From assembly GCA_028565715.1 (NCBI GenBank), contig JAOXYC010176469.1:1-19539 (forward strand): 19,539 bases of DNA, in the 5' to 3' direction. The notes under the pieces are model-generated. The model did no database searches, was not told where the DNA came from, and saw nothing but the letters and a program-made list of their open reading frames with translations. Shown here piece by piece: positions 1-8,500 of the stretch. Source of the stretch: Phoronis pallida (lineage: Eukaryota; Phoronida; Phoronidae). Every line of letters starts with the position of its first letter. Within the stretch, counting starts at the first letter, position 1. A program made the position numbers and the translations under genes.

Positions 1-209
1 TTCAATATTCTTTACGTTCTTGAACTGTAAAATTCTTTACGTTCTAAAGCATTGCACGTGTCGCGAACAATGCTTTTTACATGTTTCAGTACTCGTGTAC
101 TCCACTTTCTGATAATACAAAGTATATCACAAAGTGATCAATTCGAATATAAGGGTAGTTAAGTGATAAATTGCTGCTTTTCCAATAATAATTCTTGTAT
201 GCCTTACAG

Positions 210-318
210 ATTCTCAGAGGCGCTGAAAGACTTTGAAGAATGCTTAACCAGACTTCGAGGGAATAAGATGATTGACTACAAACAGTTAGGTCTCAGACTC
301 AAGTTATATAGCTGTGAA
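210..318 (+). CDS. NCF2: p67phox/NOXA1-family TPR exon (partial gene)
   Basis: This is an internal exon of a NADPH oxidase activator. It is bounded by a TTACAG acceptor (ends 209) and a GTAAGA donor (from 319). The first base completes a split codon; the rest reads FSEALKDFEECLTRLRGN and then KMIDYKQLGLRLKLYSCE, ending in phase 0. From memory, human p67phox has [20 protein letters not shown] followed by LGLQFKLFACEV, so the match is nearly continuous. The segment covers TPR3 and the insertion before TPR4. In human p67phox, Arg102 of LRGN, with Asn104 and Asp108, binds Rac-GTP; the matching Arg (256-258), Asn (262-264) and Asp (274-276) are all present. The family acts at the membrane-bound NOX catalytic subunit to switch on superoxide production. 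Upstream exons lie left of the window. NCF2 and NOXA1 cannot be told apart from this fragment. Confidence 0.85.
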
Positions 319-591
319 GTAAGAATACTGTGCTGGCTTGCCCTATTATATTTACATTTTTTACAGAGAGAGTGTGATAACCTATTATGATAACGGTATG
401 ATAACCCTTCCAGTGTTTGGTCAACTAGTCCTCTGTAAATATGATAAATATGTTATAAAACACGGGAGTTCTCCTAATCGCTTTATCAATAGCACAAATT
501 AATTTTCATCTGAGAAGAAATTTATTAGATCTCATAAATTTTTGGTCAGATTAAAATTAAATCTCACTATGTTATCCTGATCAGAAGAACA

Positions 592-850
592 ATACACACT
601 GGGTGGTCATTTTATATGTTTCTACCCAATGAGGGCCCATACTACAGCTTAGGCTCAGACTCGATCAAGTTATATAGCTGTGATTCCTTTGCAGGCATGC
701 CATCTTATCAGCTGGTTTCTGCTGAGTTGATCTATCAGTTCTGAAGCACACACCAGGGTGGTCACCTTATATATTACTGTAGTCTTCTTAATAACGGTCC
801 AAGCTAAAAACAACTGGCTTTCAGACTCAAATTGTGTAGTTGTAAACTTT
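592..850 (+). repeat. Diverged tandem pair carrying copies of a p67phox exon end
   Basis: Two related blocks each begin with a GGTGGTCA-containing stretch followed by TTATAT (602-617 and 757-772). Each then carries a sequence resembling the 3' end of the exon at 210-318. The real exon has CTCAGACTCAAGTTATATAG near 292-311. The first copy has CTCAGACTC, a 4-base insertion, then AAGTTATATAGCTGTGA (654-683). The second has TTCAGACTCAAATTGTGTAG (820-839). Neither copy keeps the GTAAGA donor and the first is frameshifted, so both look non-functional. Confidence 0.6.
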
Positions 851-1080
851 TTTTTTTAAATTGACAATTAAGATTGATGTATGAAGCAGTAAGAATTTCT
901 TTAAAAACTCCAAAGAATAATAGGGAGAAGGCTTGTTCGCTTCACGGAGGGCATTTATTAAAGGCACATTCAACTATTTCTGAATGTTCTCTAGGATGGT
1001 CTACATTGCTATCATTATGCTAGAAAATCAATTTTAGTGGGAAAAAATGTTTTTGAAAAAATTATTTTTGATATTTTTAT

Positions 1081-1325
1081 CAAATCTGTGATGTCATTGG
1101 CACACAATTCATAACTAAATTGCTGGACACATTTGGAAAAATACTTTTTTCTCAAATAATTTCAAGTTTTGAATTCCAAACAAGAAAATTGCCAAATATG
1201 TTTTAATGTAGAGCAATTTTCTGGTTTGGAATTGACAATTCAAATCTTGAAATTATTTGAGAAAAAGGTATTTTTCCAATGTGTTTAGCTATGAATTGTA
1301 TGCCAATAACATCACAGATTTTTTT
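1081..1325. repeat. Long foldback (inverted repeat), MITE-like
   Basis: The left arm (about 1081-1194) and right arm (about 1211-1325) are near-complete reverse complements separated by a loop of roughly 16 bases. Left-arm landmarks CAAATCTGTGATGTCATTGG (1081), ATTTGGAAAAATACTTTTTT (from 1130), TTTCAAGTTTTGAATTCCAA (from 1160) and GAAAATTGCC (1184) each recur inverted in the right arm, which ends AACATCACAGATTT. A small block near 1122 is missing from the right arm. No target-site duplication is obvious and there is no coding capacity. It could be a foldback/MITE element or an inverted duplication. Confidence 0.85.
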
Positions 1326-1396
1326 CACTATCGAGTTCATTTCTTAATGTGAAATGTGAATTAAGTCTTTACCTTTTCCTTCATGTATTTCTGCAG

Positions 1397-1531
1397 GTTT
1401 TATATAACCAAGCTTCAACTCTCTGTAAACTGGGAGATTTCACCAAAGCTCTAGACAAGTTAGAGGCAGCTGTCAGTCTGAAGGTGGAGACAAAACATCA
1501 ATGCATTGCTGATGCCATTGAGTTGGTTAAT
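1397..1531 (+). CDS. NCF2: p67phox/NOXA1-family last-TPR exon (partial gene)
   Basis: This second internal exon has 45 codons and is phase 0 at both ends. It lies between a TTTCTGCAG acceptor (ends 1396) and a GTGAGT donor (1532-1537). Joined to the exon ending at 318 it reads SCE|VLYNQASTLCKLG, followed by DFTKALDKLEAAVSLKVE and then TKHQCIADAIELVN. Human p67phox has CEVLYNIAFMYAKKEEW then [20 protein letters not shown] and DKAMECV at the same place, so this is TPR4 and its capping helix. The activation domain, SH3 and PB1 regions of the family should follow, but no continuing exon is visible on the plus strand before the golgin exons begin at 2458 on the other strand. The exon is open and correctly spliced, which argues against an old pseudogene, but the gene is incomplete here. 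Confidence 0.85.
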
Positions 1532-2457
1532 GTGAGTGCCTCCAGCATGTTCACGATATAGTTTGCTGGGTAAACTCTTATGCCCGCACAGACGCAGATC
1601 ACCATATTTTAAAAAAATTCATGAGAAGCGGTGCCCATATCTGGCAGAAATTCCCACTCACAAATTTGTGAAAATTTTGCTTTCAGCACTCATCATTCAT
1701 AAAAACAGAAGAAACGTTTGTCCAATTTTTTTTTTGAAAATTTTGCTTATAAACTGATACATCACTACTTACGAATCTAGAATTATCAACTATTGAAACA
1801 CAATGTTTCATCCGTCTCTTTTATTATTAAAACAATTTGATAATTTTTCTTTGCCAATTCTTGTAACTATCTTCATTCATTATCCAAAACACGAAGTTAA
1901 TACGTTACAGTAGTGGTCGGACGATTGCTCGGAAGCTCGAGCAATCGGTCGAGCGGCCTGGATTTCTGAGCGCTCAGGCCGTATTCAACACGCTCGACTT
2001 TCGCCGAGCGCTCGTAAATTCAAGAAATCACGCTCGCCGCGCCAGTGAAAGGTACCGAATTAATAAATACTCTTTATATTTTCGAAGAAACCACTAATTT
2101 TTATGAAATTGCGATGTCTGCTTTCGCATACTTGCTTTTGTATAAAATTATTCACTTACTGGGTGAGATTTCTTTTGATGGTCAGACGTTTCAACCCAGC
2201 TACTCTGGGCTTTTTTCGATGACTGATGCATTTGATCGGAAGAAGGGCGGTGGCACGCCCGTAATATAATCGCTGCCAATTTTAACAGTTTTAAATTTTA
2301 ATTTTACCGACATATTCGTCAAAGTTTTTAACTTTATCATTTTACTTTAATTTTATGAATTACCAGATTGACGGGCATCAAAAGGTAATTCCTTTCTATT
2401 AACAAATGTTTTTACTTTCATTTGATTTTTAAGAAATAGTCACACAAACTATCTCAC
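1532..2457. other. Stretch without recognised exons between the two genes
   Basis: This runs from the donor of the last p67phox-like exon to the donor of the last visible golgin exon. I looked on the plus strand for the family's next exon and on the minus strand for a GRIP domain (tyrosine-rich YLRKVLFEYM-type motif in human GOLGA4) and saw neither. It holds a short direct repeat of TGAAAATTTTGCTT (about 1668 and 1735) and the GC-rich block described separately. A 74-codon open frame at 2045-2269 resembles nothing I know. Confidence 0.6.
1912..2275. mobile_element. Possible mobile-element remnant, GC-rich and hairpin-rich
   Basis: About 130 bases here are much richer in G+C than the surrounding DNA and packed with GCTCG/CGAGC words. 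GATTGCTCG and CGAGCAATC form a tight hairpin at 1923-1946; CGGCCTG and CAGGCCG form another around 1954-1981, enclosing the palindrome GAGCGCTC. It is followed by ordinary AT-rich sequence and then a second GC-rich patch, GGGCGGTGGCACGCCC (2246-2261), which is itself a hairpin. The CAGTAGTGGTCGG start resembles transposon termini in style, but no matching inverted terminus or target duplication was found, so the class is unknown. Confidence 0.3.
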
Positions 2458-2588
2458 CTCCATCTGTTTCTCGTGAGCCTCTGATATCTCCTCTAAATAC
2501 TTGGCCTTCTCTTCAATCTCATCCTGCATGTCAGAGATCTGCTGTGAGTGTTCGTGCAACACCTCCTCCTCAGAACGACGACTTTTGT
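2458..2588 (-). CDS. GOLGA4: Last visible golgin exon (131 bp)
   Basis: Acceptor CATATTCCAG, donor GTGAGA, ending in phase 0. With the split codon it reads DKSRRSEEEVLHEHSQQISD then MQDEIEEKAKYLEEISEAHE and KQMEVR-type termination at the donor. Human GOLGA4 has SHQEETNQLLKKIAEKDDD / RYEEILDAREEEMTAKV here. In human about 165 residues remain after this, including the GRIP domain; none is visible in the 2457 bases to the left. Confidence 0.9.
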
Positions 2589-5500
2589 CTGGAATATGAG
2601 TATGAGCTTAGTAGTTATATACAGTACATATTTCCTCCCAGTGAGCAGTGATGAAATGAATAAAATAAAAACAACGGATTGATTTCAAATTAAAAGTATA
2701 CATGCTTCTGAACTTCCAGGTTCCGTGGTCATTGCAGTATGATATTTTGGCGCAATAATTCTATTCACACTCAATCAATGACATAGCTTCCGCAAAGCTG
2801 TTAGTTACCTGAGGAAAACTAATAACACAGGGAGCTTTTTGCAGCAGATGATGGCCTCAAACTTGGTTACAGCAATGATAACGCAATCGTTTGAATACTA
2901 CAACCCCCTTTCATCAACCATAGTGGCCCCATGGCCCAACACAGTTATATACCTTATTCAACAACACCAACACAGATTATGTCACCAAAATTTTCATATC
3001 AAGCCGGATACCAGTCTTACAAGAAAGGTATCAGCAAATTCATTTTCTCAACACCATGTATAATCATAATGGAACTCACCAAATGCTAGAGAAAAGTTCT
3101 CCTGGAATTCATGCTCCTTCTCAGCCATCTTCAGGTTGAATTCCTTTGCCAGCATCTTCACCTTAGAGTTATGAATCTGGTTAGCTTCTTCTAATCTCTC
3201 ATCACATTCTTTCTTCATGTGATCAAGTTCATATTGTTGCTCCGTCTTCAGAGTTTCCGCATTGGACTTATATTGCTCTTTCACTTGCTTCAGTTGTTTC
3301 AAAAGTTTCATTTTCTCATCATTTTTACTGGAGGTCAACTTCTCCACTTCCTTCCGCAGTTTAGATACATGATCGTCCTGATTGGTGGATATTTCAGCCA
3401 GTTGGGTTTGAAACTGGGATTTTTCTGATTCTATTGCTATAAGTTGCTCATTGAGGTTTTCAACCTCTTGTTTCAAAGTTGTTATTTCATTTGTCAAATC
3501 TGCGTTACTATTATCTGATCGTTGTAAACTCTCTTGCACAAAACTATTTTTTGATTCTAGTTCTCTGGTGAATTCCTCCTGTAGTCGTGCCTTGTCCTCT
3601 TCTAATTGCACAACAGCTGCCTGTTTTTCTGCCTGAGAAGCACCAAGGTCGGATTCTAGCTGGGTTATCTAAAAGAGAATTATCAAATTAAAAAATTTCA
3701 AATTACTTGAGATACACTTTTTGGGATTGCGCCATGTGTTACAACATGTTGCAAACAACAAAGGACACTAATGGTGGAATACTTCACGAATACAACAGAT
3801 ATTGACACATTTTCAGAAATAGTGGAATCTCCATATACATTGCATGAATCATTTCAATATTCACCCTTTTAGGATGTGGGAAATAAATAAACATGTTTTG
3901 TTTTGTTAGATTACCAATGAGAAACTGAACAGAATCTCAAATAGATAAACAAAGAACTCAAAGTTTTTTTATCTAATCTGTTTATAACTTTACCAATCAT
4001 AAAGTATCTCACCCTTTCTTGAAGTTGAGTAACCATGTCCGTCATTTCACCAAGCTTGTCATCAGAACTTCCCTGAATAGTCTTCTTGATCTGAGCCAAT
4101 TTTTGTTCCGCCTTCTTCTTCATTGCACTTATCTTGCCTTCATTCTCTTCATTTAACTTAACCTGCAACTCATCCATCATCTTTTGATGATGCTCCTGAG
4201 CGGCGGCCATGTTGTTTTCATGTTCCAAATCTTTGGCTTGTAGAACCTCGGCGTTATCACTATTTGTCTTTTGCAACTCTGCAAGCGTTTGTTCTAGAAC
4301 ATCGATTTCATTGATCTTCAGCTGGACAGCAGACGTCTGTTTCTCACTCTCTTCTGCCTTAGTCTTCTCTTGTTCTAGTGACTCTTGCAGCTCAGCTACA
4401 GCAGACTGCTGTCTTGCATTTTCTTCCCTTAACTGACTAACCTCTGCACACATGCCATCCAGTTCTACCTTCACTTCATTCAACCTGGCTTCTGCTTCAT
4501 CCTTACTAGATTGCAGCGCTGCACTACTCTCACCATTCTGTGCCTGCACCTCTTTGAACTTGGTTAAGAACTTCTGCTTCATATCTTGCATCTTCTCCTG
4601 CCATTCCTTGGTCAAGGCTGCCGTCTCTTCCCTGTGCTTCTCTGATGAATCAAGCACCTTCTGTTCAGCATCCCGCAGACTCACCTGCAATGAATTCTCC
4701 ACCTCTTTGGAAGTCTTTTTAGCATTCTCATCCATATCCTCCAGTTGTTTTTTCAACATTTGACGCTCTTCATCAAACGTCTCTTTCTGATTAGTCATCT
4801 TCTTTTCAAACTCTTCAATAGTGGTCTGGTGAAACTGCATGTAATCTTGCCACTTTTCCTCTGTACTGGTCAACTTCTCAGTCAACTCCTTCAGTTTAGC
4901 CTGCAGTTCAAGATCGCTATCAACAAGATCCCCGATCCTCGTCTCATAACCCTCCTTCATCTCAGCAAGATCCTTTTCATGACTAGTCCGCATCTCCTCA
5001 ATCTCCTTGGATTTTCCCTCCAGACCGTTCTTCAATTCAGATAGCTTGGTCTGCGCCTTCTCCTTGAGCTGAGTATACTGATCCTTAATTTGACTAATAG
5101 TTGCTTCCTTTGCTTCAAGCTCTGCTGAATGATTTTCACTCATACTTTGCACTATTTGAGCATGTTCTGACGAGCTCTGCTGAGCTAAGGATTCCTTCTC
5201 TTGGCACAACCCTGTGAACTTTTCTTGTAGTTCTGCTAATTTCCCATTTGCCTCAACAAGCTTGCTTTCAGCTTCAGTCTTTGCGTCTAACAGTTGGCTT
5301 TCAAGATTAGCTTTCATTTTATCCTGCTCCTCTAACAGAGACGTATTGAGTTCTTTCAATGTCATAATCTCTTTATCTTTATCTGCTACGACTGTCTCCA
5401 TTTGGTTCCTAGATTCACCAGTCTGTGTCTGAAGTTCGGCTATTTGATCATCCCTTTGCTTCAACTGTACCTGACATTGCGCAAGAGTAGCTTCCCTTTG

Positions 5501-8500
5501 TTGCAAATTCTCATTCATTTCTTTTAACATCTCCTGCATGGAATCATACGACCCTTTGACCTCTAACAACTTCTCAGACAGCTGCTTCTCCATTTGCACC
5601 TTCTGATTCATTTCAAGGTCGTGCTTCTCTGATTTCTCAAACAATTGCTTGTTTAATTCCGCAAGCTGACCTTCTAGCTGCACTATTTTATCAGTAAATG
5701 AACTTTTCACATTCTCAAAATTAACGGCCACATCTGAAAGCTCCAGCTGATGTTTCTCGTTCAACTCTTTCCTCTCTGCTTCTAAACGTTGCTGTAGTTC
5801 TGCGGTGCCTGACTTCTCATTTTCCTTCATTTTCTCAGAGAACTTTTGAAACTTCTCTTTCTGTTTCGCTTTAAACTCTTCAAACTTGACCTTGAATGCC
5901 TCCTTCATCTTCTGCGTATTTGCTTCCTCCGTTGCCAACTTATCAGTCAACTCTTCAACCTCTGCACATTTTGAGTCAGAAGTCTTTATCAGTTCCTCCA
6001 CTTCACTCTTCAGACACACAACTTGTTCACCAAGCTCCTTAAGTTCAGCCCCTCTCTGGGTTAACTCTTCTTGTAATTGCTCTTTCTCACCTCTCAACTC
6101 TGTCAAGCATTTCTCCTTCTCATCAACATCACTATTCAAATCTTCCAACAATTTCTTCACAGCTTCCCCATCAGCAATAACCTTTGAAAGCTCTTGGTCT
6201 TTCTCAGTCAAATTTTGATTAAGGTTTTCAAATTGCTGTTTTAAGTCTACATTTTCTCCTAATAAAATTTCTAATCTAGAATTAGCACCAGTAAGTTCTT
6301 CAGAGATTTGCACAATTCTTTGTCCCGCCTCGGCATCTTTCTTAGAAATCTCCTCGTTCAGCTGTTCGTTCAATGAACTGATTTCTACAGAGCTTCTCTC
6401 CAGTTTCTGCCTCTCAGTCTGCAGCTCCTCACCAGACAAGCGCATCTTCTCCTCCAGCTGCGACACTTCATCTTTACGCAGCTTTTCATTCTCTTCCAAA
6501 GCATGAGTTTTTTCCTGCACCTGGATGGAGAAAAGGGAAAAAACACTTCAGTCACTTGACGATGAATTTTAGTACTACAAGTCTTCCAATCATTCATTCA
6601 TAAGAAATGGTTGCTGTGTTCTTAATTTTGACTCAAAATCAAATTATTTACATTCAACCACGTGACTTTTTTCTCAAAAAACTGCCTTTTTGACTAGAAT
6701 TTTCTTGTTGTATGGGTATTATGGCATACTGATCAAATGGATAGAACTATTATTTGACATTTTGTTTTAAGATGCTTTTTTTGAATAATCATTTACCTGT
6801 GTACGTAAATCTTTAAGTTTTGACTTTGCCTCATCTCTCAGCTTGAGATGTTGTTCCTTCAGATGTTCTTCCTTCACTTTAAACTGTTCTACTGTTGTCT
6901 CAAACTTCTGTCGTAACTCATGGAATTTATTCTCCAAGTCATGGATAGTTGCTTCCTTTTCTGCAACAAGCGACTCATGCCTACTTGACGTAGACATAGA
7001 TTCTTGCAAAAGTTTCTCTTTTTCGGAGAGTTCTGTATTTTTAGTGTCAATTATATTCTGACTTTCCTCTAAAGTGGTGCGCAGCTCAGAAATTGTGTTT
7101 TCTTTATCAGAAATAATAATATTTTTGGCTTGAATTTCATCACTGGTGTTCTCAGATGCTTGATTTTGTTCCTGGATACTTGTCGACAATTCCTCTACCG
7201 ATCGATTACGCTCTATAAGCTCAGAGTCTTTGATCTCAATATTTTTCTGCAGCTCACTAACATTATCAGAAAGCTCAGTCAATTTACCGTCTTTCTCTGA
7301 CAATGCCTGTTCTAGTTGTTTGATAATTTCCTCAGAACTATTCACCTTTTCGCTTTCCAACAACATTCTAGTTTGCAATTCCTGCAAATTATTATTAAGA
7401 CCTATTTCTAGTTTCTCCTTTTCCGCAATTTCTGCATTTAACGACTGCAATGCTTTCTGAAGCTGGCCTATCTCCTCATCCTTAGCACTGATACCCTTTG
7501 CGTGAGTATCCAATTCTTCCTGCAGACTCTGAAGTTTAGATTCTAAATCATTTGTTAAACCAGTTCTTTGACCCAATTCAAACTGAATCTGCTGTTGGTT
7601 ATCACTAATCTGTTTGACAAGATTTTCTTTCTCTAACACTGTTGTTTGCATAGACTCTATATTTGCAGTTAATTTAACCAATTCATCATCCTTTATCCCC
7701 AAGCTCTCTTTAGCTTGTCGTAATTCATCCTGGCAATTGTCCAGACTAGTCTCGTTGGACTTCTCCTTCAACAGCAGCTCCTGGATCTGTTTTTCCAAAC
7801 TTGTAATGCTTTCACTGGCTGTCGTTAAATGCTGGCTAAGTTCAGAGGTCACTTCATTTGCGGAGCTCTGCCGCTGCAACTCCACAGCTTCAACCTTACG
7901 TGACATTTCTCGTTCAAAACTTTCCTTCTCCATTTTGATTCTCTCCTCGTACTGATCGATCGTCTGGTTTAACAACTTTTCATTGCCTTCCAAATCACTC
8001 TTCAAATGATTCCTCTCTTGCTCAAACTCAGCAGTGGCAGATTTGAAGTCATTGGTGCGCTCAAGCAAGTCTTTAGCTAGTTGCGCCTTGGCCTCGGTTA
8101 AATCGGTAACAGTAGACTGCAAAGTTTCCAGACGAGTATTCAATTCTCCCAACTTTGTCTGATATTCCGTCGCTAATGATTTCACCTGTTGCTCCGTGTT
8201 TTCCTTATCCTTGAGCAGTTTCTCACATTCCTCCCTCTCAGATTTCAAATTTTCTTGTAATTTCACAACAGAATCTTCAATCTCTTTATTCTTTTCTAAA
8301 AGACTGGCATTAGTTTTTTCAACCTCACTTAAAGACACCTGCACAGCATCTCTCTCACTATTGGCCTTGTTGAGTAACTCTCGTAACTCTTCGATGTCTT
8401 TGTTTAGTTGAATCTGAAGCTCATTGCTGGAAGAGTTCAATCGTTGTTCAAAGTCTTTTGTCATGGATGCTAATTTCTCAGTGTGTTGGTGTCCCATCTC

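Larger units (their letters stand above)
319..1396 (+). other. Intron of the p67phox-like gene
   Basis: This 1078-bp intron is AT-rich. It starts GTAAGA and ends TTTCTGCAG. It contains three close TGATAAC copies (375, 388, 399), two degenerate copies of the end of the preceding exon (about 641-684 and 803-846), and a long foldback (1081-1325). No further coding segment is visible on either strand, and no minus-strand golgin exon. Confidence 0.7.

Noticed and set aside
2045-2269. 74-codon plus-strand open frame next to the GC-rich block
   Set aside because: No recognisable family; partly in element-like sequence; no splice or start context that links it to the p67phox gene.
4209-6218. Many plus-strand open frames rich in Ser, Cys, Phe and Leu opposite the golgin exons
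   Set aside because: They are antisense shadows: the complement of Glu/Lys/Gln-rich coiled-coil codons is stop-poor and gives Ser/Leu/Phe. There is no independent start context or family match.
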